This document shows positions 38,329-48,050 of a stretch of 64,000 nt of DNA, one piece after another. Below the pieces are notes generated by a model. The model was not told the DNA's origin and searched no databases. It worked only from the letters and a program-made list of their open reading frames with translations. Source of the DNA: DASRSS01 sp963799045. GTDB lineage: Bacteria; Actinomycetota; Actinomycetes; Mycobacteriales; Jatrophihabitantaceae. Position numbers and translations under genes: made by a program. The stretch is taken from positions 434,001 through 498,000 of the forward strand of contig CAWCVN010000007.1 in the NCBI GenBank assembly GCA_963799045.1. Reading direction: 5' to 3'. Every line of letters starts with the position of its first letter. Positions within the stretch are counted from its first letter, which is position 1.

Positions 38329-40506
38329 TCAGGTACCGGAGATTGCCCGGATCGCGGCGACGGTGCGCTGACAACACAGCCCGTCGCGCAGCGGGAATGC
38401 GCGCTCGATCCGGGCCGCGTACTCCGGTAGCGGCCCGCCCGCCGTGGCGATGCGCTCCAGGGCGGTCACCGTCTCGGCCGCCGTCTCGGTCACCGGTCCG
38501 AACCCGTCCCGGTCGTAGTTCCAACTGCCCAGCCGGCGGAAGTCACCGAAGAACTCCTCGCGATCGAACTGGTAGTACACGACGGGGCGACCGATGTAGG
38601 CAGCCTCGCTGGCCAGCGAGGAATAGTCGGTGACGAGCACTGCGGCCTCGGCGATCGTGGCCTGCACGTCGATGTCGCTGAAACGATATGTGCGCACGTG
38701 CTCGGGCAGCGGCGCGTCGTCGAGGCAGCCTTCCATATTCGGGTGCGGGACGAAGTCCAGCTGCCAACCGTGCTGCACGCACAAGGCACGCATGGCCTCC
38801 GATTCCATCAACGCGCGCAACGCGCGGGCGTAGCCGGAGTCCCAGAACCCCGCGAGCAGCGCCCGCGCGTTCCCGCCTTCCTGGCGCCCCAGCAGGCGCG
38901 GGCGCCACGTCGGCATGACGAGCAACCGGTGCGGCTCGGCCTGTGTCCCGAGGCTCAGCAGCCTGTCGTGCCGGGGCAGGCCGACCATGCGCGCCTCAAG
39001 GTCGGTGAACACGTACGGCGTGTGATCGGCGACGATGGCAGCCTGCTCGGCCGGGGCCGAGGTCACGAAGCAGTCGATCTGCTTCGGGTTGAGCCATCGT
39101 GACACGTCGTGCCAGAGGACCCCGTGCTGCAGGAAGGTGAAACGCCAGCGTTGTGGGCCGAGCGCATGTCTGCGGAACGGCTTGACGACGTAGTCGTCGA
39201 CCTGTGAGGAGATGAGATGCGCGCAGTTGAGCAGCGCGACGAAGTGGTCGTCCGAGCCGTAGTCGATCAGTCGGAAGCCCTCGCGCCGCAGCCGGTCCCA
39301 GTCCGGGCTGTCACGGGCCAAGACGAACCACGCGTTGACGTCCGGTTCGGCGGTCGACAGGTGGCGGTAGAGGTGTTCGGCGTTGTCCTGCGCCGCGGTG
39401 TCACGGTCCATCAGCAGCCAGGCGGAGTCGTACCGATGGCGCGCGCCGCGGCGGTGCGACCGCCATCGGATCCGCATGTCCCGGGCGAGGGATCTCGTGA
39501 GGTGCCGATTCTCGGCGAGGATTCGCCGGATCCGCTCGAGCCGCCTCTCGGCGCCGACGGTGCCTGCGACCAGGACTTCGGCGCTGGGGTCGACGCGAAC
39601 GACGGCATCGATCGGAACCCAGACGATCCGTTCGGCGAGCAGCTGCTCGCCCACCACCTCGACCGCACGGATCTTGTGGTGCGGAGGCAGTACCGCGGCA
39701 CCGTCGACGGCGACGGTCTCCTCGGGCCGGGCGCCGGAGAAGTAGTAGCTCACGCGGGACAGCCCCCGCCCGGGGTCGTCCCGCCGGGTCGGCCGGGTGT
39801 GACCGGTACGCCGATCGGCGCCCAGCAGCAGCGTCGCGCGAGACTCAGCGGTGGTGTCGCGGCCGGCATGCGCGGCGATGGCGTCGTCGTCGAGATACCG
39901 GCGCGACACGGTGAGCGCCCGATGGAAGGCCTCGGCTTCGGCCGCGCCCAGTGACGCGGTCGCGCCGGCGAACCTGCTGTCCTCGCGCAGGTAGGCGAAC
40001 AGCTGGCTCAGCCAGACGTGTTGCAGCCAGCGGGGCACCGACCCGCGTTCGGCGTGCACCTGCTCCAGCAGCCGGGCGAACCGCATCGGAGCGGACGCGT
40101 ACCGTCCCGGGTCCGGCTGGCCGGCCCGGAAGCCGCCGGCACCGGTCCGGCCGCGCACCCGAGCCGTCGCGACGGTCGGACTCGGCGCGGTCAGCAGGCA
40201 ACGCACGGCGAGCAGCAGCGCGGACAGGTCGGGCGCGAGGTCCGGGTCGGGCCGAAGGCCGTGCTCGCGCAGCGTCTGCGCCCGGAACAGCAGGTTCGCG
40301 CCGCCGAACAACGGCGCCTGCGGCTCGCGGTCCAGGTCGACGACCCGCCCGGCCCGGTGGCCCGGCGCCAGCGACACCAGCACGGCGTCGCCGGCCGAGC
40401 GGGCCGCCTCGGCCAGCCGGCCTTCCGGCGGGACCGCCCGGCCCCACCGGAAGGCGACCCAGTCGCCGTCCGGGTCTACGGGTTCCGCCGCGTCGAGCAC
40501 GCGCAC
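38329..40506 (-). CDS. CDP-glycerol glycerophosphotransferase family protein
   Basis: About 725 residues. The C-terminal 380 carry the TagF/TarF-type fold: HRYDSAWLLMDRDTAAQDNA, WFVLARDSPDWDRLRREGFR, LQHGVLWHDVSRWLN (catalytic His), FVTSAPAEQAAIV, PTWRP and the late VLVTDYSSLASEAAYIGRPV. Such enzymes extend poly(polyol-phosphate) chains of teichoic-acid-like cell-wall polymers at the cytoplasmic face of the membrane. The N-terminal 340 residues (WVAFRWGRAVPPEGRLAEAA, NLLFRAQTLREHGLRPDPDL) look like a degenerate GT2-type region. The start GTG at 40506 is 15 bases after the stop of the upstream GT2 gene, so the two form an operon. Confidence 0.8.
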   Translation of the reverse strand: MRVLDAAEPVDPDGDWVAFRWGRAVPPEGRLAEAARSAGDAVLVSLAPGHRAGRVVDLDREPQAPLFGGANLLFRAQTLREHGLRPDPDLAPDLSALLLAVRCLLTAPSPTVATARVRGRTGAGGFRAGQPDPGRYASAPMRFARLLEQVHAERGSVPRWLQHVWLSQLFAYLREDSRFAGATASLGAAEAEAFHRALTVSRRYLDDDAIAAHAGRDTTAESRATLLLGADRRTGHTRPTRRDDPGRGLSRVSYYFSGARPEETVAVDGAAVLPPHHKIRAVEVVGEQLLAERIVWVPIDAVVRVDPSAEVLVAGTVGAERRLERIRRILAENRHLTRSLARDMRIRWRSHRRGARHRYDSAWLLMDRDTAAQDNAEHLYRHLSTAEPDVNAWFVLARDSPDWDRLRREGFRLIDYGSDDHFVALLNCAHLISSQVDDYVVKPFRRHALGPQRWRFTFLQHGVLWHDVSRWLNPKQIDCFVTSAPAEQAAIVADHTPYVFTDLEARMVGLPRHDRLLSLGTQAEPHRLLVMPTWRPRLLGRQEGGNARALLAGFWDSGYARALRALMESEAMRALCVQHGWQLDFVPHPNMEGCLDDAPLPEHVRTYRFSDIDVQATIAEAAVLVTDYSSLASEAAYIGRPVVYYQFDREEFFGDFRRLGSWNYDRDGFGPVTETAAETVTALERIATAGGPLPEYAARIERAFPLRDGLCCQRTVAAIRAISGT

Positions 40507-40520
40507 CCGGGGACGGCTGC

Positions 40521-41693
40521 TCAGCCGGCCGAGCCGTGGTCCAGCCGGCGTCGCACCCGGTTCAGCTGCTGGGCCGCCCGGAACACCCGGAACCCGCCGT
40601 GCTCGATCAGCCATATCTTCAGACCCAACCGCCCCGGCGGGCGGTATCCGGCCGGTCGATGACGACGGATCGAGGCGGACGCGGCCACGAAGAAGGCACG
40701 GCGATCCTCCGGCGAGATCCTGTCGCTGTTCTCCAGCACTGTCGGGATGTGCCAGGCTATCCGGTCCAGCATCGGCCGGCGCCACCATTCCAGTTCCGGG
40801 TGCGCGTCGATGTAGTCGAAGACCCGGTCGTACTGGTCGATCAGGTGGAAGTGGGAGCGGCTGCGCGAGCCGAGCAGGCTGCCCGGGCGCTGCCGATATC
40901 GGTAGCACGACCGGCCGACCGTCACCACGTGCTCGGCGCTCATGAGCACCGGATAGGTCCACGGCACGTCTTCGTACACACCCTCGGGAAACCGGAAGCC
41001 GTGCGCGAGCACGAACTCGCGTCGGTAGGCCTTGTTCCAGGCGACCGGGAGGATCGGAAGCAGCTTCATCCGCTGCTCGAGCGTCAACGGGCCGGGCTGG
41101 CTGAGCAGCAGCGCGGTCTTGGGGTCGGCCAGCACCCGCCCGTCCGGGTAGGTGCGCTCGTAGCCGAACATCACGACGTCCGGCGTGCCGGCCTGGGCGA
41201 TGCGGTCGGCTACGAGCTGCAGCGCGCCGGCGGTGAGCGTGTCGTCGCTGTCGACGAACAGCAGGTAGGGCGCGCGCGCCAGCGCCATGCCGGTGTTGCG
41301 GGCCATGCCGAGACCGACATTCGAGCGCAGCCCGACCATCGAGATCCGCGGGTCGCGCTCGGCGTAGCGCCGTGCCACAGCCGGGCTGGAGTCGGTCGAG
41401 GCGTCGTCCACGACGATGATCTCGATATCCGTGAACGACTGGCTGCAGATCGAATCGAGGCACTCCGGCAGGTCGTCGGCGACGTTGTACACGGGCACGA
41501 CCACGCTGAACAGGGGCGCGGCGGGGGCATCGCCGCGGATGTACTCGTCGTAGGCCGCCGCGTCCGAACCGTACGCCGCGTCCGAACCGGTCGCCGCGTC
41601 CGAACCGGTCGCCGATTCGCCAGGATCGGCCGGCCCCGCGGTTGCGGGCTGCGGAGCGCCGGCGCCCGAGCGCCGCTGCTGACTGGGTCGCAC
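40521..41693 (-). CDS. GT2-family glycosyltransferase
   Basis: About 390 residues. GT-A fold with PLFSVVVPVYNVADDLPECL, SFTDIEIIVVDDASTDSS and the metal-binding DxD in LLFVDSDDTLTAG. Followed by AYRREFVLAHGFRFPEGVYE, typical of teichoic-acid-linked GT2 enzymes. It probably adds sugar to, or starts, the polymer made by the next gene product. The N-terminal 45 residues include a three-fold repeat of six residues encoded by an 18-bp tandem repeat. Start GTG at 41693 chosen as the first before this tail; conserved sequence begins near residue 63. Confidence 0.85.
   Translation of the reverse strand: MRPSQQRRSGAGAPQPATAGPADPGESATGSDAATGSDAAYGSDAAAYDEYIRGDAPAAPLFSVVVPVYNVADDLPECLDSICSQSFTDIEIIVVDDASTDSSPAVARRYAERDPRISMVGLRSNVGLGMARNTGMALARAPYLLFVDSDDTLTAGALQLVADRIAQAGTPDVVMFGYERTYPDGRVLADPKTALLLSQPGPLTLEQRMKLLPILPVAWNKAYRREFVLAHGFRFPEGVYEDVPWTYPVLMSAEHVVTVGRSCYRYRQRPGSLLGSRSRSHFHLIDQYDRVFDYIDAHPELEWWRRPMLDRIAWHIPTVLENSDRISPEDRRAFFVAASASIRRHRPAGYRPPGRLGLKIWLIEHGGFRVFRAAQQLNRVRRRLDHGSAG
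41560..41613. repeat. 18-bp tandem repeat, three copies, inside GT2 gene
   Basis: GCGTCCGAACCGGTCGCC occurs twice exactly (41578, 41596) and once with two changes (41560). On the coding strand it gives repeats of the type GSDAAT. The unit is in frame, so copy-number change would alter tail length without breaking the gene. Confidence 0.8.
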
Positions 41694-41909
41694 GACAGCG
41701 AACCTACAAGCCGGGCAACCGCGCCCGGCCTCGGGGATTCGCGACGGGCCGACCCGGGCTCGCACCGCGCACGATCCCGAGGCGTCGGCTGCCCTACCCC
41801 GTGTACCGTTGGCCTTACCAGAGACGTTTCGCATTCCGACCAATCGATGCCGGTCTCAGCTTCTGGTGATCGAGATGCTGGCCGATCTCCCGGCCGGATC
41901 GGGGCCTCC

Positions 41910-42374
41910 ATGGCCGTCTCCCACGAAGTCGCCTCCACTGCAGGTTCTGCGGACACAGCCGTCCCGCGCCTCGTTGTTCGCCGTCGCGACTTCTCGCACA
42001 CCGGCAACGAATACATCGACGGCGGCTGGTGGCCGCGGTCGACCGACCTGGCCGCGGAAGTCGGCCCATTGGTCTCCGACGCCGGCGCCCTCGGGCTGCG
42101 AGTCGCCAGGCTGCTGTACCAGTTGGACGAGTGGCCGCCGGCGCCGCCGCGCCGGCTGCTGGTAGGTGGCACACAGGTCAAGCTGAGCGGATACCGCTAC
42201 CAGCCGAAGGGCATGATCACGCTCATCGATGGCGCCGGCCAGGCGCGCGTCGACCTCATGGTCGTCCCGGCGGACTGCGACAGCGTCGTGGCCGCCCGGG
42301 CCCTGCGAATCGCAGCGACCGACGAGGATCCCGACACGGGCGAGGCCGTCCTCGACCGAGCTCGAAGCGCGTAA
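41910..42374 (+). CDS. DUF5994-family protein (copy 2)
   Basis: 154 residues, paralogue of the protein at 37252. Shared features: GGWWPRSTDLAAEVGPLVSD, LLYQLDEWPPAPPRRLLVGG, MITLIDGAGQARVDLMVVPA. The N-terminal 20 residues are low-complexity. No function is known. Starts at ATG 41910 with a weak ribosome binding site. Confidence 0.7.
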   Translation: MAVSHEVASTAGSADTAVPRLVVRRRDFSHTGNEYIDGGWWPRSTDLAAEVGPLVSDAGALGLRVARLLYQLDEWPPAPPRRLLVGGTQVKLSGYRYQPKGMITLIDGAGQARVDLMVVPADCDSVVAARALRIAATDEDPDTGEAVLDRARSA

Positions 42375-42431
42375 GCCCGGGGGCTGCCCCGACGAGTTGA
42401 CCGGCCGGGGGCCGGGGCCGGGCGCCAGCTG

Positions 42432-43226
42432 TCAGGCGGCCGCGCGCAGCAGGTCGGTGCTGCGGCGGCGCGTTCGCCTCGCGCCGACCTCGGCATACCA
42501 CTCCCGGCCGACGGCCAGGCGGAACAGTGGATCCGGGAGTTCGAGAAGCCACCTCATCATGCGCACCGACTCGTCGCCCGCCTGCTGGCTCGCGTGAGCC
42601 TGCATGGCGGCCCGCTTCTGATCCAGGTATCGCGCCACCGGAATGCGGTGGGTGATCTCGTCCGGGGGGCTGTACAGCCCGGCGAAGCGGGCGGCGCGGA
42701 AGTCCGGCTGGTGTCGCGTCAGCGGTGCGACCAGGCGCAGCGCGCACTGCAGCGCGCGACGGTTCACGGTGGCCTCGAGCAGGCGCACGGCGCCGGATGC
42801 CCTCGCGGCGGCGCGGGCGGCGCGATGAACCTGCACGTGGTCCGGATGGCCGTACCCGCCTGCCCGGTCGTAACCGACCAGGATGTCCGCCCGCTCCTCG
42901 CGCAGCACACCAGCCAGCCGGGCCGCCGGTTCCTCGATCGGCAGCGCCGCGAAGCAGCCCTGTCCGGGCGGCGCGTCCGAGCCGGAGTCCGGGTAGCCCA
43001 GCAGCTCCACCCGCGCGCAGCCGAGGAGTTCGGCGGCCTCCCGTAACTCCCGCTCACGACGCCGGCCGAGATCCGGCCGCGAGGACGCATCGGTGAGGCC
43101 GGCCTCACCCGAGGTCGCAGTGACCAGCACGACCCGGTGCCCGGTCGCGGCGAGCCCGGCCATCGTGCCGCCGGTCAGTAGCGCCTCGTCGTCGGGGTGG
43201 GCATGGAAGAAGACGACGGTGCTCAC
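42432..43226 (-). CDS. PIG-L family deacetylase
   Basis: 264 residues. The zinc-binding motif is FFHAHPDDEALLTGGTMAGL at the start and the second site is GYGHPDHVQVHRAARAA, as in MshB, BshB and PIG-L. These enzymes deacetylate N-acetylglucosamine attached to a lipid, inositol or malate. GTG at 43226 overlaps the stop of the GT4 gene upstream (GTGA), so a GT4 and its deacetylase are translated together. This parallels the MshA-MshB pairing, but the proteins are not obviously the mycothiol ones. Confidence 0.85.
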   Translation of the reverse strand: MSTVVFFHAHPDDEALLTGGTMAGLAATGHRVVLVTATSGEAGLTDASSRPDLGRRRERELREAAELLGCARVELLGYPDSGSDAPPGQGCFAALPIEEPAARLAGVLREERADILVGYDRAGGYGHPDHVQVHRAARAAARASGAVRLLEATVNRRALQCALRLVAPLTRHQPDFRAARFAGLYSPPDEITHRIPVARYLDQKRAAMQAHASQQAGDESVRMMRWLLELPDPLFRLAVGREWYAEVGARRTRRRSTDLLRAAA

Positions 43227-44347
43227 CGCAGCGCCGCGGCCAGCGCCGGTCGACCCATCACCTGCTCGTAGAGCTCGAAGGTGCGGGGCAGGATGTGCTC
43301 CCACGACAGGTCGGGTGGATCGCCTCCCGCGTTGGCCGCGAGGCTGCGCCGCACAGCGGGCTGCGTCGCGATGGTGACCAGCGCGCGGACCATGTCTGCG
43401 TCGCTGTCGGCCAGCACGCCGTCCACGGCGTGCCTGACGAAATCGGCTGCTCCGGACGCCGAATTGGCGATCACGGTCAGCCCCGCGTACCGGGCCTCGA
43501 GCGTCGCGATGCCGAAGGACTCGAGATGCGCCGGCGAGAGGAAGATGTCGGTGTCGGCGTAGCGTCGCGCGAGTTCGGCTCGGCTGGTGGCCCCGGGCAG
43601 GCTCACCCAGTCCGACATGTCGTGACGGCGGACGTACCGTTCGAGTCGAGCACGCTGCGGCCCGTCGCCGAACAGCACGGCCTCGAGCCGGATTCGCGAA
43701 CTCAGCCGCTCGCGCGCGGCGCGGAGCATGGCCAGCGCGCTCAGCGGCCGCTTGCGCGTCACCAGCCGCCCGGCCGAGGCCACGACGATCCGCTGCGGCG
43801 AACGCGGCGCACGGTTCGGACTCCATTCGGCGGGCTCCACCGCGTTGGGAAGCACGCGCACAACCCGCTCGCCTCCGAAGGCCGACTGAAGGCGTCGCGC
43901 CGCGGCCGTACTCACCGCCGTCCACTCGATGTTCGGCCGGTTCCAGCGAAGCAGCGCGGCATTCGCGCGGAACAGCGGTGCCGAATGGTGCAGCATCGAG
44001 TGCATCGTCGCCAGCGTCGGCGCGCCGCTGCGCGCCCGCGCGGCCAGAGCGAGGAAGGCGAGCGGCGAGACATTCGAGGTGTGCACGTGGACGATGTCGG
44101 CTTGGCGCAGCTCCGGCATGTTCAGCACTCTCGGCGACCAGGTATGGCGCATTCCGGTGATCGCCACCGAGGAGTCCGATGCCGGCCGTACCACGCTCAC
44201 GGCGCCGTCGTGGGGCTCGCCGGGCACCGCGGTCACGACCAGTACGTCGTGTCCCAACTGCGCCTGACGGGTCGCCAGGTCGTGCACGTGATGCTCGATT
44301 CCGCCTGGGCGGGGTAGGTAGCCATCGGTGACATGAGCAATCCTCAT
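43223..44347 (-). CDS. GT4-family glycosyltransferase
   Basis: 374 residues, GT-B fold. N-terminal acceptor domain with MRIAHVTDGYLPRPGGIEHH and ADIVHVHTSNVSPLAFLAL; C-terminal donor domain with VVASAGRLVTRKRPLSALAM, the catalytic-region LSPAHLESFGIATLEARYAG (E-x7-E) and ADSDADMVRAL. A retaining transferase using a nucleotide sugar, probably UDP-GlcNAc given the coupled deacetylase. Located at the membrane-cytosol interface. Confidence 0.85.
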   Translation of the reverse strand: MRIAHVTDGYLPRPGGIEHHVHDLATRQAQLGHDVLVVTAVPGEPHDGAVSVVRPASDSSVAITGMRHTWSPRVLNMPELRQADIVHVHTSNVSPLAFLALAARARSGAPTLATMHSMLHHSAPLFRANAALLRWNRPNIEWTAVSTAAARRLQSAFGGERVVRVLPNAVEPAEWSPNRAPRSPQRIVVASAGRLVTRKRPLSALAMLRAARERLSSRIRLEAVLFGDGPQRARLERYVRRHDMSDWVSLPGATSRAELARRYADTDIFLSPAHLESFGIATLEARYAGLTVIANSASGAADFVRHAVDGVLADSDADMVRALVTIATQPAVRRSLAANAGGDPPDLSWEHILPRTFELYEQVMGRPALAAALR

Positions 44348-44463
44348 CGGTGCCCGTTCGTCGTCGGAATTTCGGGCGCGGCGTCTGCCGAGGCGGGGCC
44401 GAGTGGAATCCACAGCGGGGGCACACGACAGACTGGACCAGAAGCGAGGGAGGAGGAAGCGGC

Positions 44464-45390
44464 ATGCCGACGCAGCTGGCCGTTGTCATCGCTGCTGTAG
44501 CCGCGGCGTTCTTCTTCGCTGCATCCAGCGCGCTCAAGCACATCAGCGCCGGCTCGCTCACCCCCGTGGAGCGCATACACTTCGGGCACCTCGCACAATT
44601 CGTGCGAGCAACGATCACGCATCGCTTCTGGCTCGCCGGCATCGCCTGCGACGTGGTGGCGCTGACGCTGCAGGTGATTGCGCTGCACCTTGGTGCCCTC
44701 GCGGTGGTGCAGCCGATACTCATCTCCGGGCTGGTCTTCGCCCTGCTGATGCGGCGGTTGTCCGGGCCCGAACACCTGACCGGCCGGCAGTTCGGCTGGG
44801 CCGGCCTGATGACCTTGTGCCTGGGGGGTTTCGTCGTACTGACCGGTCACGGCGGCGCCGCGGCTTCCTCCCACGTGGACCGCCTTCCTGCGCTGGTCGC
44901 CGCGCTCGTCGGCGCGACGCTGGCTGCCGGGTGTATCGGCCTCGGGCGCAAGTACGCCGCTCACGGGGGCTCTGCCGCGCTGCTCGGCGTGGCCGTCGGA
45001 CTCGTCTACGCCGCGACCGCCGCACTGCTCAAAGCGCTCAGCGATATCGCGGTGCAGTCTCCGGCGCACCTGCTGATCAGCTGGCAGCTCTACGCAACGC
45101 TGGCCACCGGGGCGGCGGGACTGCTGCTGAACCAGCTTGCCTTTCAGGCGGGGCCGCTGGCGGTCAGCCTGCCGGCGACCGCCTCGGTCGACCCACTGGC
45201 CAGCATCGTGATCGGCGTGGCGGTCTACGACGAGCACGTGAACCGGCTCGGTGGCGCGGGGATCTTGCTGGTCGCCCTGTTTCTCGGCTTCGGAGTCAGC
45301 GTCATCCAGCTCGCTCGCACGGCCCCGGTCGCCGACGTCGACTCCGGGGGCACTCACGCCGTCCACGATATGCGACCGGGCACGCCCTAG
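44464..45390 (+). CDS. DMT/EamA-type membrane transporter
   Basis: 308 residues, nine or ten hydrophobic helices in two halves: VVIAAVAAAFFFAASSALKH, VVQPILISGLVFALLMRRLS, and the second half with AVGLVYAATAALLKALSDIA and a late glycine-rich helix GAGILLVALFLGFGVSVIQL. The position of charged residues and ALAVVQPIL fit the DMT superfamily. Strong ribosome binding site GAGGGAGGAGGAAG before ATG 44464. Divergent from the GT4/PIG-L pair, so it may export a related metabolite. Confidence 0.75.
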   Translation: MPTQLAVVIAAVAAAFFFAASSALKHISAGSLTPVERIHFGHLAQFVRATITHRFWLAGIACDVVALTLQVIALHLGALAVVQPILISGLVFALLMRRLSGPEHLTGRQFGWAGLMTLCLGGFVVLTGHGGAAASSHVDRLPALVAALVGATLAAGCIGLGRKYAAHGGSAALLGVAVGLVYAATAALLKALSDIAVQSPAHLLISWQLYATLATGAAGLLLNQLAFQAGPLAVSLPATASVDPLASIVIGVAVYDEHVNRLGGAGILLVALFLGFGVSVIQLARTAPVADVDSGGTHAVHDMRPGTP

Positions 45391-45560
45391 CCACGACCGC
45401 GGGCGTAGTCTCGCCGGGTGGACGGCGCGTCCTACGCGCTGTGCTGTCGCTCCGATCCTGTTGCTCCGATCCCGGTGACCGCTGTCGGGTTGGAGCGCGT
45501 TCGGGTGAGGTGTGCTGGTATGCGTGCACGGGTCAGGCCTCGGGCGGGCCGGCTGACCGC

Positions 45561-46622
45561 GTGAAGCTGGCGATGCTCGCCCCGGTGGCCTGGCGCACAC
45601 CACCGCGGCACTACGGCCCGTGGGAGTCGGTGGCGAGCCTGCTCACCGAGGGGCTGGTCGCGCGCGGGATCGATGTCACGCTGTTCGCGACGCTGGACTC
45701 GCTCACCTCGGCTGACCTGGACGGGGTGTGCCCGCACGGCTACGCCGAGGACCCCGCGATGGACGGCCGGGTCTGGGAGGCGCTGCACGTCGCGCACGCC
45801 CTGCGCCGGTCCGGCGAGTTCGACCTGGTGCACAACCACCTGGATTGGCTGCCGCTGGCCTTCGACGGCCATGCGCAGGCGCCGATGGTGACGACGATCC
45901 ACGGGTTCTCCGGGCCGGGAATCCTGCCCGCCTACGCGCGATCGCGGTCTGCGTTCGTGTCGATCTCCAACTCCGACCGGTGCGGAGCCCTCGACTACCT
46001 CGCGACGATCCACCACGGCATCGATCTCGACGCCCTTCCGTTCCACGCTGCACCGGGAGCGGCGCTCGTCGCGTTCGGCCGCGTGCACCCGGACAAGGGC
46101 ACCGCGGACGCGATCGAGATCGCCCGGCTGGCCGGGCGGCGGCTCGTCATCTGCGGCATCGTCCAGGACGAGCGGTACTTCGCCGAGCAGGTCGAGCCGC
46201 ACATCGACGGAGACCGTGTCGTGTTCCGCGGATCGGTGGGCCCGCGGGAGCGTGCGGAGACGCTGGGCGCGGCTGCCGTGCTGGTGCACCCGGTCCACTT
46301 CGACGAACCGTTCGGGCTATCGGTCGTCGAGGCGATGGCCTGCGGGACGCCGGTGGTCGCCTACCCGCGCGGCTCGATGGGGGAGGTCGTCGATGTCGGG
46401 GTGACCGGATATCTCGCACCCGACCCCGCCTCCGCCGCTGCCGCGGTCGAAGCCGCCGCGACGCTGGACCGGGCCGCAGTGCGGGCGCGGGCGGTCACCC
46501 GCTTCGGGGTCGATCGGATGGTCGACGACTACCTGAGCGCCTACGAGTCGATCCTCGGTCCCCCCGCCGGGTCGGGTCAGCTCCCCCCGAGCGCAGCCAG
46601 GAGATCGCCGAGCGGCACGTAG
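45561..46622 (+). CDS. GT4-family glycosyltransferase
   Basis: 353 residues. LAMLAPVAWRTPPRHYGPWE at the N-terminus is typical of a GT4 group next to GH130 genes; FDLVHNHLDWLPLAFDGHAQ, HHGIDLDALPF and the donor site VHPVHFDEPFGLSVVEAMAC (E-x7-E), GTPVVAYPRGSMGEVV follow. GTG start at 45561. The gene overlaps the 3' end of the convergent GH130 gene by about 46 bases. It likely builds a mannose- or glucose-containing oligosaccharide handled by the neighbouring phosphorylase. Confidence 0.82.
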   Translation: MKLAMLAPVAWRTPPRHYGPWESVASLLTEGLVARGIDVTLFATLDSLTSADLDGVCPHGYAEDPAMDGRVWEALHVAHALRRSGEFDLVHNHLDWLPLAFDGHAQAPMVTTIHGFSGPGILPAYARSRSAFVSISNSDRCGALDYLATIHHGIDLDALPFHAAPGAALVAFGRVHPDKGTADAIEIARLAGRRLVICGIVQDERYFAEQVEPHIDGDRVVFRGSVGPRERAETLGAAAVLVHPVHFDEPFGLSVVEAMACGTPVVAYPRGSMGEVVDVGVTGYLAPDPASAAAAVEAAATLDRAAVRARAVTRFGVDRMVDDYLSAYESILGPPAGSGQLPPSAARRSPSGT

Positions 46623-48050
46623 GCGACGCCGATCCGGGCGTCGCCGATCCCGTAGGGCAGCCACAGCAGCTCGTCGTGGACGAACCCGCCGCAGCAGTAC
46701 ACGACGTTCGGCACATAGCCGTCCTGCTCGCCGGGTTCCGGTGTCAGCAACGGGTGCGCCAACCTGCCCACCACGACGCTCGGGTCGTCGAGGTCGAGCA
46801 GGATCGCGCCGATCGGAGTAGCTGCGCATCGCGCCGACGCCGTGGGTGAGCACCAGCCATCCGCGGTCGGTCTCGATCGGCGGGCCGCAGTTGCCGACCT
46901 GCAGGGTCTCCCACGCCGAGGTCGGCTCGTGGACCAGCCGTTGCGTCAGTCCAGCTGAGCCCGTCGGTCGACGAGGCGAGGCTGGTGCTCTCCCCGTCGG
47001 AGCGGCACAGCGCGAGGTGCCGGCCGTTCACCGGCCGCGGGAAGATCGCCATGCCCTTGTTGCGCGCGGCCGTTCCCGCGAGGCGGTGGGTGCGGAAGAC
47101 GCGCAGGTCCGGCGAGGTGAGCAGCCGCGGCGCGATCCTGTCGGCCGTCGTAGGCGGTGTAGGTGGCGCGATAGTCCACCGCGCCGTCGTCGTCGACGAA
47201 GCGGGTGAACCGCGCGTCCTCCATCCCGTTGCTCTCCTCCGCGGCGGAGGGCATCACGACGCGCTGGTCGAGGGCGGCGTCGGGGTCGAAGGTGATCGTG
47301 TGCGCGGAGGAGACCAGCCGCCGAATCAGCTGCACCGTGTTCGGCGCCCCGGGCCGCGACGCAAGATGCGGATGTATCTCGCTCAGCGCGCGCTCGAGTT
47401 CGACCTCGGTGAATCGAAGCGGCAGGGCGCGCAGCACGCCTTGCGCGAGCTCGTCGACGTCTCCCTGATCGGCGAGGACGGCCCGCAGCTGGGCCTGCGC
47501 CACGACGCCGGGGACACGACACCAGCAGTGACCGGATGAGCATGCCGGTGCGAACGACCACGCGGCGCCCGGTCCCGGCGACCGCGGAGCGGAAGCCGAT
47601 CGAGGACAGGTGGCCCTCCCCGATTCCGCGCACGCTGACCGCGACGCGCACCTGCCCGGCCTCGAGTGAACGCTGGTCAGGGTGCAGCACCGCGCTCGGG
47701 TTGCAGACCGCCGCGCCCTCGACGGCGTACTCCGCGGTGAACGTCGCCCCCACGAAGCAGGGCCCGTGCCGGCGAGAGCACCAGCCGGTCGTCGATGTGC
47801 GAGGCGACGACCGACGCGTGGCTGGTCAGCAGGGCCTCGTAGTCGCGGTGCCGGGGCGCGAAGTCATCGACCAGCCGGGCCACGAGCCGATCGACCTCCG
47901 CCTCGTCCAGGCCCATGACGCGGGCGACCACCTCCTGCACCCGCGAGTGGGCGAGGTGCGGCTCCTCGCCCGGCAGGAACAGCCGGGCGACCACGCGCGC
48001 CGGGTCGGGCCGCAGCCTGCGCGCCGATTCGTCGCGCCCGCGGCGGGTTC
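46577..48050 (-). pseudogene. GH130-type mannoside phosphorylase/hydrolase, frameshifted
   Basis: The frame pieces in order: VVARLFLPGEEPHLAHSRVQ, VVARVMGLDEAEVDRLVARL; then FTAEYAVEGAAVCNPSAVLH (47.7 kb); HTITFDPDAALDQRVVMPSA and SNGMEDARFTRFVDDDGAVD (GH130 core); GTAARNKGMAIFPRPVNGRH; LVLTHGVGAMR; and GEQDGYVPNVVYCCGGFVHD at the C-terminus. GH130 enzymes phosphorolyse or hydrolyse beta-1,2- or 1,4-mannosides. At least five shifts are needed to join the pieces. The order is collinear with a full-length enzyme of about 490 residues. Confidence 0.65.

Noticed and set aside
38329..41463. Single 1044-residue frame covering GT2 and CDP-glycerol genes
   Set aside because: Its first 320 codons are an out-of-frame reading of the GT2 gene; the real GT2 frame is separate and ends at 40521.
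43295..44317. 340-residue plus-strand frame
   Set aside because: Antisense to the GT4 gene with all family motifs.
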